Positions 27,265 to 35,013 of a stretch of DNA of 64,000 nucleotides are shown in pieces; positions within the stretch are counted from its first letter, which is position 1; each line of letters starts with the position of its first letter. Both the position numbers and the translations under genes were made by a program. The notes under the pieces were generated by a model. That model was not told the DNA's origin, searched no databases, and was given only the letters and a program-made list of their open reading frames with translations. Source of the stretch: Luteimonas aquatica. GTDB lineage: Bacteria; Pseudomonadota; Gammaproteobacteria; Xanthomonadales; Xanthomonadaceae. Where the stretch lies: contig NZ_JALBFU010000002.1 of the NCBI RefSeq assembly GCF_022662575.1, positions 248,001 through 312,000 of the forward strand, written 5' to 3'.

Positions 27265-28155
27265 ATGCTCAACCTCAACGATCTGGTCCTGTTCGCCGCC
27301 GCCGTCGAGCACGGCGGGTTCGCGGCCGCCTCGCGCCGGCTGGGCGTTCCCAAGTCGACGATCAGCAAGCGCGTGGCCGCGCTCGAGGAAGCCCTGGGCG
27401 TGCGCCTGATCCACCGCACCTCGCGCAGCTTCGCGCTCACAGACACCGGCCGCGATTTCCACGAGCATGCGCGTGCCGCGCTGATCGAGACCGAGGCCGC
27501 CGAGGAGATCGTGCGCAGGCGCGTCGCCGAACCCAGCGGCACGGTGCGCATCACGGCCAGCGTGCCGGCGGCGCAGGATCTGCTGGCCGAGCACCTGCCC
27601 GCGCTGGCGCGTGCTTATCCGCGCCTGGGCGTGCAGCTCGACGTGACCGATCGTTTCGTCGACCTGGTCCAGGAGGGCTACGACATCGCGGTACGCAGCC
27701 ATTTCGCGCCGCTGCCCGATTCGGGGCTGATCCAGCGCCAGGCCGCAGCGGAGGCGATCGTGCTCGTCGCCGCGCCGCAGTACCTGGCCGAGCGCGGCGC
27801 GCCGCGTTCGCCGCAGGATCTGGCCGCGCACGACGCGCTGCTCACCGCCCCGGGCGCGACGACGTGGTCGCTGACGGGCGCGGACGGCGCCCGCGCGGAG
27901 GCCGTGCCGGTGGCGCGCATGATCGCCAACGAGGGCCGCGTGTTGCTCGCCGCTGCCCAGGCCGGCCTCGGCCTGACCTGTCTTCCGGAGCGGATGTGCC
28001 GCGCCGCCTTCCAGGCCGGTGTCCTGGTACGGGTGCTGCCGGCGTGGACGGCCGGCCACGTGACCACCACGCTGGTGATGCCGCACCGGCGCGGGCAGCT
28101 GCCCGGCGTGCGGGCAACGGTGGACTTCCTGCTCGACTGCCTCGCACGGCGCTGA
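27265..28155 (+). CDS. LysR-family transcriptional regulator
   Basis: 296 residues. The N-terminal winged HTH is LNDLVLFAAAVEHGGFAAAS followed by RRLGVPKSTISKRVAALEEALGVRLIHRTSR. The effector-binding domain (about 90-290) is of the PBP2_CrgA-like group (PSGTVRITASVPAAQDLLAE). The family often controls the adjacent divergent gene, here a GST, in response to a small molecule. The start is assigned to the ATG giving the canonical LysR N-terminus; no good ribosome site is seen at either candidate. Confidence 0.9.
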   Translation: MLNLNDLVLFAAAVEHGGFAAASRRLGVPKSTISKRVAALEEALGVRLIHRTSRSFALTDTGRDFHEHARAALIETEAAEEIVRRRVAEPSGTVRITASVPAAQDLLAEHLPALARAYPRLGVQLDVTDRFVDLVQEGYDIAVRSHFAPLPDSGLIQRQAAAEAIVLVAAPQYLAERGAPRSPQDLAAHDALLTAPGATTWSLTGADGARAEAVPVARMIANEGRVLLAAAQAGLGLTCLPERMCRAAFQAGVLVRVLPAWTAGHVTTTLVMPHRRGQLPGVRATVDFLLDCLARR

Positions 28156-28224
28156 GCCTGCCTCCGCAACCGATGCCCCGGTCGCCATGGTCATTGGGCG
28201 CGGCAAATCAATAGAATCCCGACC

Positions 28225-29064
28225 ATGCTCCTGCGCGCCCTGCTCGTTCTGCTGATCGTCCTCAACCTCGGGGTCGCCCTGTGGTGGGCGACGCGCGGCG
28301 ACGATGCGGGCGTGGCGCCGATCGCGCAACCGCAAGGCGTCGCACGCCTGCAGCTGCTGCGCGAATCGCGCGGCACGCTCGCCCCGCGTCCCGCCGCGGT
28401 GCCATCGACCGGGGTGCCGCCGACATCCTCGACGCCGTCGCCGGCCCAGGTGCCCGCTTCGCCTGCGCCGACTGCCGCCACCACGGCGGGTACGGCTGCG
28501 GCGCCCGCCGCGGCGGCCAACACCGCGACAGCGAACACCACCGTGCCCGCCACGCCGCCGCCGGATGCGGCGGCAACGCCGGCTGCCGCGGTGCCTCCCG
28601 CCGCGCGCTGTTTCGCGCTCGGGCCTTTCGAGAACGCGGAGCAGGCGGCGCAGGCGCGCGCGCAATTGCAGTCGAAAGTGACGCGCCTGCGCGAGCGCAG
28701 CCTCACGCCCGGCGCGCGCGGCTGGCGCGTGAAGATGCCGGTGGCGGGCAACCGCGAAGCCGCGCAGGCCGTGGCGGCGAAGATTTCCGCCGCCGGTTTC
28801 GACGATTTGTTCGTCGCCGCCGACGGCGAGGCGAACAGCACCATCGCGCTGGGCCGCTACGGCAGCGAACGCGCCGCGCGCAGCCGCGAAGCCGCGCTGC
28901 ACGCGGCGGGGTTCGCCGACGCGCTCGCCGAGCCGGTCGGCGGCAGCGCCCAGGCCCAGACCTGGATCGACGTCGCCGCCCCCGCCGGCTTCGAGACCGC
29001 GGCCGCGCGCCGCATCTCCGGCGCCGCCCGCGCCGACACGATCGATTGCGCCAAGGTGCCGTAA
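28225..29064 (+). CDS. SPOR-domain membrane-anchored protein
   Basis: 279 residues. One N-terminal membrane segment (about 3-22, LLVLLIVLNLGVALWW), a long Ala/Pro/Thr linker (about 35-125), then two SPOR-like halves: CFALGPFENAEQAAQARAQL with KMPVAGNREAAQAVAAKI, and IALGRYGSERAARSREAAL. SPOR domains bind denuded glycan strands at the septum. Proteins of this kind typically follow coaX in xanthomonads; here a GST/LysR pair intervenes. It lies just upstream of the split tRNA-Thr. Confidence 0.82.
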   Translation: MLLRALLVLLIVLNLGVALWWATRGDDAGVAPIAQPQGVARLQLLRESRGTLAPRPAAVPSTGVPPTSSTPSPAQVPASPAPTAATTAGTAAAPAAAANTATANTTVPATPPPDAAATPAAAVPPAARCFALGPFENAEQAAQARAQLQSKVTRLRERSLTPGARGWRVKMPVAGNREAAQAVAAKISAAGFDDLFVAADGEANSTIALGRYGSERAARSREAALHAAGFADALAEPVGGSAQAQTWIDVAAPAGFETAAARRISGAARADTIDCAKVP

Positions 29065-29207
29065 CGGCCAGTTCGCCAGGCGCGGGTGTCGGCCCGCCCG
29101 TCCTTCCGCCGCGCCGGCCATGTTCCTCGCGTAGAATGCGCCCCGCGGCGCCCGCGCATCGCTCCGCGCTTGCGGTCTTCCATCGGGCATCGCACGATGC
29201 CGATCAT

Positions 29208-29245
29208 GCCGGCATAGCTCAGTTGGTAGAGCAACCGCCTTGTAA
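29208..29245 (+). pseudogene. 5' half of host tRNA-Thr(UGU), interrupted in the anticodon loop
   Basis: Starts GCCGGCATAGCTCAGTTGGT and continues through the D arm, the 5' strand of the anticodon stem (ACCGC) and the loop CTTGTAA, then changes to unrelated sequence. Joined to 41133-41170 it makes a 76-nt tRNA-Thr with anticodon TGT and encoded CCA, in which acceptor (GCCGGCA/TGCCGGC) and anticodon (ACCGC/GCGGT) stems pair fully. A TAGAAT -10 followed by a GC-rich discriminator (29132 onward) may be its promoter. The gene as it stands cannot make a complete tRNA. Confidence 0.9.
29239..29245 (+). other. attL core, CTTGTAA in the tRNA anticodon loop
   Basis: The 7-bp sequence CTTGTAA is the only sequence shared directly at both element ends (29239-29245 and 41126-41132). 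It coincides exactly with the seven-base anticodon loop. A 7-bp overlap within an anticodon loop, flanked by stem inverted repeats, is a known crossover site for tyrosine recombinases. Confidence 0.85.
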
Positions 29246-29364
29246 CTCGGACGCGGTTGTTGTGGTGACCGGCGGAAAGGCTAAGCGCGGCAAGGCTTTA
29301 GGCTCGCCAGCGCGTAGACTGTGGGTCGAGCCGAACACGGTTTGAGCAAAAGAAGTACGACATC

Positions 29365-29440
29365 GCCGCTTTAGCTCAGTTGGTAGAGCAACTGATTTGT
29401 AATCAGTAGGTCGTCCGTTCGAATCGGACAAGCGGCACCA
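29365..29440 (+). tRNA. tRNA-Thr(UGU), element-borne, complete
   Basis: 76 nt with encoded CCA. Acceptor GCCGCTT/AAGCGGC, D arm GCTC...GAGC, anticodon stem ACTGA/TCAGT around TTTGTAA (anticodon TGT), T arm GTCCG/CGGAC with TTCGAAT. All stems pair. It carries G1-C72, C2-G71 and discriminator A, as expected for threonine identity. It differs from the split host gene in acceptor, anticodon and T stems, so it is not a simple duplicate. It lies 119 bp downstream of the severed host half on the same strand and could be transcribed from the host tRNA promoter. Confidence 0.96.
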
Positions 29441-29449
29441 TTCCTGCGG

Positions 29450-29737
29450 TCAGCGCCCCTTCGCGCTGCTCTTTCTGGACCTCGGGCGCAGCCTGGCCGC
29501 GCGCTGCTCCAGGTACTCGCCCAGCAGCCCGAGCGGCTCCACGCCGAGCGCCTCGGCGAACTCGACCAGCTCCACGGCGTCGATCCGACGCTCCCCGCGC
29601 TCGCACTTCGACACGAAGGTCTGCGTATTCCCCAGCCGCTCGGCCAGATCGACCTGCGACACGCCGACCCGCTTGCGGGCCGCCTTCAGGACGGCCAGCA
29701 GTAACTGGTAGTCGGGGTTGTGGGTCGATTGGGCCAT
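29450..29737 (-). CDS. XRE/Cro-type repressor
   Basis: 95 residues with one Cro/C1-type helix-turn-helix (about 15-70): VLKAARKRVGVSQVDLAERL, then NTQTFVSKCERGERRIDAVEL. It ends in a basic tail. Divergent from the next gene across an operator-like region. In phages and satellites such proteins hold the lytic or excision genes off. It starts ten bases after the element's tRNA-Thr on the opposite strand, so the tRNA and repressor transcripts converge. Confidence 0.88.
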   Translation of the reverse strand: MAQSTHNPDYQLLLAVLKAARKRVGVSQVDLAERLGNTQTFVSKCERGERRIDAVELVEFAEALGVEPLGLLGEYLEQRAARLRPRSRKSSAKGR

Positions 29738-29777
29738 CGCGCGGTGACAGGCAGGTCACCGCACGCTAGAGTCCGTA

Positions 29778-29800
29778 TTGGATTAGTCCAAAATAGACTA
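29778..29800. promoter_or_regulatory. overlapping palindromes, putative repressor operator
   Basis: TTGGATTAGTCCAA (29778-29791, 5-bp arms) overlaps TAGTCCAAAATAGACTA (29784-29800, 5-bp arms). A related half-site TAGAGTCC lies at 29767. They sit between the divergent starts of the XRE gene (29737) and the membrane-anchored gene (29828), where an autoregulatory operator is expected. Confidence 0.65.
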
Positions 29801-29827
29801 TTTACTAGCGTTGCTCAGGGGGAGTGC

Positions 29828-30289
29828 ATGAAGCGGATGGGGATTCTTCTGGTCGTCCTGGTGGTCCTGGCCTGGATCGGGTCGAAGGTGGTGCCGCGCA
29901 GCGAGCCCGCGGTTGCCGACACGCCCGCCGCAGTGGCCGAGGCGTCGCAGAAGCAGGCGCAGCATCCAGAGGCGTCGAAGCCCGAGCCGGAGCAACCCAT
30001 GTCGGCGGCCAAGAAGAAGGCGCAGCAGGAGAAGTGGTTCGGCGCCGAGACCATCGTCGCGGCCGAGCGCGCCGTCAGGCGCGAGCTGAAGGACCCGGAC
30101 TCAGCGCACTTCAAGGACGTGCGCGCCAACTACACCGAGGAGTTCGGCATGGTCGCCTGCGGTCGGGTCAACGCCAAAAACGAGTTCGGCGGATACATGG
30201 GTTTCCGGCGCTTCGTGTCGAGCGGCAAGAGCGTGATCCTTGAGGGGCGGGATAACGTCGCCGACGCCTGGGCGGGGGCATGTCTTTGA
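29828..30289 (+). CDS. small membrane-anchored protein, possible superinfection-exclusion or host-modifying factor
   Basis: 153 residues: N-terminal membrane segment (about 4-19, ILLVVLVVLAWIGSKVV), an Ala/Glu/Gln/Pro spacer, a Lys-rich stretch, then a C-terminal domain with VRRELKDPDSAHFKDVRA and ACGRVNAKNEFGGYMGFRRFV. This last pattern recurs in small exported proteins of bacteria and prophages whose function is not established. It faces the periplasm if the single segment is a signal anchor. It lies directly under the repressor-controlled promoter with its own terminator, as a lysogenic-conversion gene would. GGGGAG precedes the ATG. Function is inference from position only. Confidence 0.68.
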   Translation: MKRMGILLVVLVVLAWIGSKVVPRSEPAVADTPAAVAEASQKQAQHPEASKPEPEQPMSAAKKKAQQEKWFGAETIVAAERAVRRELKDPDSAHFKDVRANYTEEFGMVACGRVNAKNEFGGYMGFRRFVSSGKSVILEGRDNVADAWAGACL

Positions 30290-30307
30290 TACGGTCACGA
30301 TGAAGTT

Positions 30308-30334
30308 AAAGAGCCACCGCAAAGGTGGCTCTTT
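30308..30334 (+). terminator. intrinsic terminator after the membrane-anchored gene
   Basis: Perfect 11-bp stem AAAGAGCCACC / GGTGGCTCTTT around GCAAA, continuing into TTTATT. It isolates the upstream gene from the following non-coding stretch. Its stem-loop core is the reverse complement of the terminator at 39699-39725. Confidence 0.88.
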
Positions 30335-30896
30335 ATTCGTGGACAGAACACACGCAGTCAGCGAACTCGCTGGGCATGGCACGTTAAGCCGATACCGCCA
30401 GATGGCTAGCGCATTCTCCTATCTCGCTAGTGGCTCACCGCCGCGCCTCGCCTAGCATCCATCACGCATCAGCGCCGCACGCCACTTTCTAGGGAAGGCT
30501 GGTTGACCTGGCTTATTGGGTAGACCGTCTACGCTCGTATGGTGTCCGTACGTACCGATCTACGGCGAGCATCGGCCGTTCTACACGAGATGTAAGCTCC
30601 TCGCTTCGCCCTGGGTAAAAACCGATCTGTATGATCTCAGCTCTTTCATAGATGCGTGACTCAAAGCACGTTTATAGGGCGAGCCGCGATTGCCAGCCCA
30701 CACTTAGGCCTTCCTATCATCCGGATAGAAGGATGATCTTGTCGGTATGCGTAAACGCATATCGGATAATTCCTTTAAAATCAGCTAGATAGCCGTACTA
30801 CCTTCAGCGACCTTGGACTTCATATGTCTGGTATGACGAGACGCTTGCAGTCGTCGAGCCGCTCATGTACGCTACCATCATCCTGGAGGAACCGTG
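30335..30896. other. 560-bp AT-richer non-coding stretch with several palindromes
   Basis: No gene found. The stretch is clearly lower in GC than the rest of the window. It contains ATCATCC/GGATGAT (30716-30722 with 30731-30737) and the palindrome at 30746-30761. A TTGTCG (30739) and GATAAT (30765) pair has a long 20-bp spacing. It ends at the GGAGG ribosome site of the next gene. It probably regulates the replication module, or holds a small RNA; neither can be shown from sequence. Confidence 0.5.
30746..30761. promoter_or_regulatory. 16-bp palindrome TATGCGTAAACGCATA
   Basis: 7-bp perfect arms (TATGCGT/ACGCATA) with a 2-bp centre, lying just before a GATAAT -10-like hexamer and about 135 bp before the next start codon. 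Position and symmetry suggest an operator for a dimeric regulator; the AlpA-like and XRE proteins of this element are candidates. Confidence 0.5.
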
Positions 30897-31721
30897 ATGA
30901 GCGACGAACTGGACAACTCAGACGAAGCCGACGCCCTCGCGACCAACGGTGGGGCGCAGGCTAGCCCGCGCCCGCGCATGAACAAGCTGGTCAAGGTGAT
31001 CCCTACCGACCGGGTGAGCTTCGACAAGCAGATGAGCGTACTGCGCGCATACGCCGCAGCCAGTGGGCCCGAGAAGAAAGCTGTGTCGAACGACGAGGTT
31101 TCTGCCGTGATTTCGGGGTTGGCGGCGTCGTCGATCTCGCTCTGCAACCCCTACCTCAGCGACTGTGGCTTCCTCATCGCTGAGGGGCGCAAGCAGCGGC
31201 CGGTCGACGCGGTGTTCGACTACCTGCACGCATACGAGTGGAACCCCGACACGGCTGCGACCAAGCTGCGCGGAATTATGGCGGAGACGTGGGCGGCCAA
31301 GGAATTGCTGCCGAAACTGGGTTTCCGTCAACTGAGTAAGGACGAGGCCATCCAGTTCCTGGCGGACGCGTCGAAAGCCCAGAAGGGGCATCGGCGGAAT
31401 CTGGAGACCGTGCTGGACTACCTGGGCACCACCGGCGTCGTGAACGTCGACGGCAACACTGTCTCGAAGGTCTCGGGTGCGCCGCTCGGTAACGATCCGC
31501 CGCCCCCGCCGCCAGCGGCAGATGACAAACACAAGGGCGGTCAGCGTACTCCGAAGTCGGACGACGTGGAGCACTTTACGATCCCGATCCCCGGCAAGGA
31601 GGCTGCGGTCATCACGGTGCCGAAGAATCTGGACGCCGATGACTGGGACATGCTGAGCACGATGATCGGCACCTATATCGCGCGTATGCGCAAGGACAGC
31701 ACCAAGGGGAGTGCGTCATGA
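30897..31721 (+). CDS. hypothetical protein with possible winged-helix domain
   Basis: 274 residues, unrecognised. The N-terminus is acidic, with SPRPRMNKLVKVIPTDRVSF after it. Residues about 45-185 are helical with alternating short strands (DEVSAVISGLAASSISLCNP, KLGFRQLSKDEAIQFLAD, GVVNVDGNTVSKV), suggesting tandem winged-helix folds. A Pro-rich linker (seven Pro in a row-like cluster) leads to a small C-terminal part with FTIPIPGKEAAVITVPKNL. GGAGG is 7 nt from this ATG; a GTG three bases earlier is too close. It is the first gene after the long control region, upstream of the tRNA and primase. Confidence 0.6.
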   Translation: MSDELDNSDEADALATNGGAQASPRPRMNKLVKVIPTDRVSFDKQMSVLRAYAAASGPEKKAVSNDEVSAVISGLAASSISLCNPYLSDCGFLIAEGRKQRPVDAVFDYLHAYEWNPDTAATKLRGIMAETWAAKELLPKLGFRQLSKDEAIQFLADASKAQKGHRRNLETVLDYLGTTGVVNVDGNTVSKVSGAPLGNDPPPPPPAADDKHKGGQRTPKSDDVEHFTIPIPGKEAAVITVPKNLDADDWDMLSTMIGTYIARMRKDSTKGSAS

Positions 31722-31787
31722 GGAGATAGCGTGCCTGCGCGCCACCGCCCACCGCGAGTGACCGGGCTTTCCGTGCGCACAGGCCAG

Positions 31788-31854
31788 AAACAAAGCGGGG
31801 TGAGGCCCTTGGAAGCCCCACCCCGCGTGGAAAGCGAGTCGCTCACCTTTGTTT
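31788..31854 (+). ncRNA. potential structured RNA just upstream of the leucine-like tRNA
   Basis: Nested inverted repeats: AAACAAAG (31788-31795) with CTTTGTTT (31847-31854), and GCGGGGTG (31795-31802) with CACCCCGC (31819-31826). It ends 9 bp before the tRNA at 31864 on the same strand, so it could be the tRNA leader, a separate small RNA or a terminator of the upstream gene. No family is recognised. Confidence 0.4.
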
Positions 31855-31863
31855 GTACTGCAA

Positions 31864-31948
31864 GCCCACGTGGCGAAACTGGTAAACGCAGCGGTCTTTA
31901 AAACCGACATCCGGCCAGGATTTGCGGGTTCGAGTCCCGCCGTGGGCA
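31864..31948 (+). tRNA. class II (leucine-like) tRNA with predicted anticodon UUA, possible ochre suppressor
   Basis: 85 nt. Acceptor GCCCACG/CGTGGGC with discriminator A; D arm GCG...CGC with AAACTGGTAAA loop, typical of tRNA-Leu; long variable arm closed by ATCC/GGAT; T arm GCGGG/CCCGC with TTCGAGT. The anticodon stem can only be CGGT/ACCG plus a G-A apposition, placing CTTTAAA as the loop and TTA as anticodon, which reads UAA. A normal tRNA-Leu(UAA) would have the loop shifted by one base. No CCA is encoded (ends ATT), unlike the two tRNA-Thr genes. It could also be a degenerate pseudogene. Confidence 0.75.
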
Positions 31949-32338
31949 TTCAATTCTAGCATTTTGATGCCACCTGTGCAGCACCTCGCCCGTCCAGGGA
32001 CGGTGCTGCCTCCGCAGGGGGTAGGGGACCTCGACGCACCGCCTGATACTAGATCGGCCTAGACCGAACCGAATGACACGGGCTCATCGGGGAAACCGGG
32101 CGAAGTGCTGGTATGCGCGCGAGAACCATCCGGGTACAGTGTGGTTAATCGGGCTGCGGACCAGACCAGCCCGAGGATCGTCGGCAATGGCTATGGCGAT
32201 CAGAAGTGCTTTCGGTGGCAAGAACAGCCGAGGCCAGCCCAGCGTGACGACCTGGGCAGCCCATCTCTGCGACGCACAGCAGGCCCAGTCCCCCGGCGGC
32301 ATTCCGCCGTCGCGGGAACTTGGAGATGGAGCACGCCT

Positions 32339-32638
32339 GTGACTACCCCCGAACCCATGAAGCTCACCCCCGAGGAGCTGGCCGAGCTGCACGCGCTTCC
32401 CGACGAGGCGATGGTCAAGCCCGAGGAGGCCGCCGCGCTCTTGCGGCTCAAGCGCGCTACGTTGTCGTGGTACCGCTGCCACGGCGGCGGGCCGAAGTAC
32501 TCCCGCGTCGGGCCGAAGCTGATCCGCTACCGCATGGGCGACCTGCGCGACTACGCCAGGGGCCAGCCGATGAGCGAGGGCGTCCGCAAGGTCGCCGCCG
32601 CGATGCTGGCCGCCCGCATCGCCAACGCGGAGGGCTGA
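32339..32638 (+). CDS. AlpA-like helix-turn-helix regulator
   Basis: 99 residues. The helix-turn-helix is of the excisionase/AlpA (HTH_17) kind: MVKPEEAAALLRLKRATLSW, then YRCHGGGPKYSRVGPKLIRYRMGDLRDYA, the usual recognition helix plus wing. It starts GTG with GGAG 7 nt upstream; an in-frame ATG at 32357 is possible. Such proteins activate integrase/excision or replication genes in P4-like and PICI-like satellites. It lies 3 bp before the primase gene, so they are coupled. Confidence 0.82.
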   Translation: MTTPEPMKLTPEELAELHALPDEAMVKPEEAAALLRLKRATLSWYRCHGGGPKYSRVGPKLIRYRMGDLRDYARGQPMSEGVRKVAAAMLAARIANAEG

Positions 32639-32641
32639 ACG

Positions 32642-35008
32642 ATGGCCGGAGAAGAAAACGCCCGCGTGCAAGGCGGGCGCAAGGTTACAACTGACCAGGA
32701 GACGGAGCTTGCCGAAGCTCACAGGGTCAATGATGCCGAGCGGCACCCCGCCGATACGCCATCATTCGACGACGCCGAGTTCCTGGTCCGCGCCGGCTAC
32801 GAGTTGGTCCCCCTGAGGGGTGGCAGCAAGGCGCCGAGGGACAAGGACTGGCCGAACCGCCGCTACGACCCCGTCGAAGTGTTGGCGGAGACACGGGCCC
32901 GCGGCGGCAACCTGGGCGTGCGGCTGCGCGCTGCCGACCTGGTCGTGGACGTAGACCCGCGCAACGGTGGCGACGCCTCGCTCCGCGCGTTGGTCGCCGA
33001 AACCGGCCTGGACCTGGATCGCTGCCCACACGTCGCGACGGGTGGCGGCGGGCATCACTACTACCTTCGCAAGCCGGAAGGGCTGGCCACCGTCGGCAGG
33101 CTGCCGCAGTTCCCCGGCATCGACTTCAAGAAGCACGGCGGGCAGGTCGTCGCGCCAGGCTCTGTGCACCCCGAGACCGGGTGCCGGTACGAGTCGGAGT
33201 TCTGGATGCTCGGCCCCGACGAGACACCGGGCGCGCCGCCCGCGCTGCTCGAACTTCTGCGCGTCCGCCAGGTCGAGATGCCCGAGGGGACCGGCGACAC
33301 CGACAGGTGGGGCGAGATCACGCCGGAGCAACTCGCCGCCGCGCTGGCCGACCTGCCGCCCGACGACTACGGCGAGGGCACGCACGACGAATGGTTCCAG
33401 CTCATGTGCGCCTGCCACCACGCGACCGCGGGCGCGGGGCGCGAGGAGTTCATCGCCTGGAGCACGCAGGCCGCTGGATACGGCGACCACGCGGAGTCCA
33501 TCGGCTACCGCTGGGACTCGCTCGCGTCCCGCACAGGCCAGGGCGGCAGGCCGACCACGGTGCGCCACCTGCACCAGGTGCTCGCCAAGCACGGCGCGGG
33601 CGTCCCGCACGCCGCGCCGGAGGACGACTTCGACGCCTACGAAGACCCAGCCGAAATCGGCCGGGGAGTGGACGACGCGACGCTGCGCCAGCCGCCGAAG
33701 CTTGAGGGCAAGGCAGCAATCCTGGAGGAGATGAACGCCCAGCACTGTGTCGTCATGGAGAACGGCAAGTTCCGCGTCTTCACAGAGGAGTTCGACCCGG
33801 TACTCGGCAGGCACTTCTACCAGCGCTCCACTAAGGAGGACTTCCAGAACCTCTACTGCAACAGCTTCGTCGAGCAGGTGAACGACAGGCCGACGACGCG
33901 GGCGCAGTTCTGGCTCAAGCACCCGCAGCGGCGCCAATACAAGGGCGTCATCTTCGACCCGTCAGGCGACCACGACGGATGGCTGAACCTGTGGCGCGGC
34001 TGGGCCGTCGATCCGGCGCCGGGTGACTGGTCGCTGCTGGACCAGCTCATCCGCGAGGTGCTGACCGATGGCGACCCGCAGGGCTACCGCTACGTGCTGA
34101 ACTGGATGGCCGCGATGTTCCAGCGTCCCTCGGAGGCGGCCGAGGTGGCGATCGCCTTCAGGGGCGCGAAGGGCACGGGCAAGGGCACGCTCGGCCGCGT
34201 ACTCCAGCACATCGCCGGGGCACACGGGTTGCACATCAGCTCGCCGGAGCACATCACCGGCCGGTTCAACTCGCACCTGCAGAACTGCGTCTGCCTGTTC
34301 GCCGACGAGGCCTTCTGGGCGGGCGACAAGTCGGGCGAGGCGAAGCTGAAGGCGTTGGTGACCGAGCCGACTGTCGCCTATGAGGGCAAGGGCCGCGACG
34401 CCGTGATGGGCAAGAACCTGATCCACATCGTCATGGCCTCCAACTCCGACTGGGTCGTGCCCGCGGGCCTGGACGGCGAGCGGCGCTTCGCGGTGTTCGA
34501 GGTGAACGACTCGCGCAAGGACGACCACGCGTTCTTCAGCGCGCTGAACCGCCAGCTAGACGAGGGAGGCCGCGCCGCCTTCCTGCACGACATGCTCGCG
34601 CGCGACATCCGGGGATGGCACCCGCGCAACGAAATCCCGCAGAACAGCGCGCTTGCCGACCAAAAGCTGCGCGGCATGGAACCCGAGTTCGAGTGGTGGC
34701 ACTCGTTGCTATACGTGGGTGAGCTGCCCGGCTTCGGTGATGACAGGGACTGGGATGCCGGCGCGATCGAGCTGGACAAGGACGAGTTCTATGACAGCTA
34801 CCTGGCCTTCGCGCGCAGTCGCACGAAGCGTCCCAGAACGTTATCTGGCCTGGCAAAGGTCCTGCTCACCAAGGTGGGCGTGACGAAGCGGCAGATAAGG
34901 AGCGGTACCCGCAAGGGCCGGTGGGTGTACGTGATCCCCGCGCTCGACCAGGCTCGAAACAGGTTTGCCGCGATCGTGGGAGCAAACCCAAAGCAGCTAT
35001 GGGACTGA
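32642..35008 (+). CDS. primase-polymerase / SF3 helicase replication protein
   Basis: 788 residues. N-terminal AEP-type primase-polymerase domain (about 40-210) with the metal pair Asp103/Asp105 (LVVDVDPRNGG), GGGGHHYY and GIDFKKHGGQVVAPGSVH. A PriCT-like helical region follows (about 225-320). The C-terminal helicase (about 480-690) has Walker A GAKGTGKG (508-515), Walker B CLFADEAF (Asp555-Glu556) and the sensor MASNSDWVVP; a winged helix ends it. It would open and prime the element's origin. Same organisation as replication proteins of P4-like phages and satellites. GGAGG precedes the ATG. The terminator and repeat cluster follow directly. Confidence 0.92.
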   Translation: MAGEENARVQGGRKVTTDQETELAEAHRVNDAERHPADTPSFDDAEFLVRAGYELVPLRGGSKAPRDKDWPNRRYDPVEVLAETRARGGNLGVRLRAADLVVDVDPRNGGDASLRALVAETGLDLDRCPHVATGGGGHHYYLRKPEGLATVGRLPQFPGIDFKKHGGQVVAPGSVHPETGCRYESEFWMLGPDETPGAPPALLELLRVRQVEMPEGTGDTDRWGEITPEQLAAALADLPPDDYGEGTHDEWFQLMCACHHATAGAGREEFIAWSTQAAGYGDHAESIGYRWDSLASRTGQGGRPTTVRHLHQVLAKHGAGVPHAAPEDDFDAYEDPAEIGRGVDDATLRQPPKLEGKAAILEEMNAQHCVVMENGKFRVFTEEFDPVLGRHFYQRSTKEDFQNLYCNSFVEQVNDRPTTRAQFWLKHPQRRQYKGVIFDPSGDHDGWLNLWRGWAVDPAPGDWSLLDQLIREVLTDGDPQGYRYVLNWMAAMFQRPSEAAEVAIAFRGAKGTGKGTLGRVLQHIAGAHGLHISSPEHITGRFNSHLQNCVCLFADEAFWAGDKSGEAKLKALVTEPTVAYEGKGRDAVMGKNLIHIVMASNSDWVVPAGLDGERRFAVFEVNDSRKDDHAFFSALNRQLDEGGRAAFLHDMLARDIRGWHPRNEIPQNSALADQKLRGMEPEFEWWHSLLYVGELPGFGDDRDWDAGAIELDKDEFYDSYLAFARSRTKRPRTLSGLAKVLLTKVGVTKRQIRSGTRKGRWVYVIPALDQARNRFAAIVGANPKQLWD

Positions 35009-35013
35009 GCTGG

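Noticed and set aside
29246..29364. Group I or other intron in the tRNA anticodon loop
   Set aside because: The two tRNA halves are 11.9 kb apart with an integrase and att-like repeats between them, and no intron core structure is seen. Integration explains the split better.
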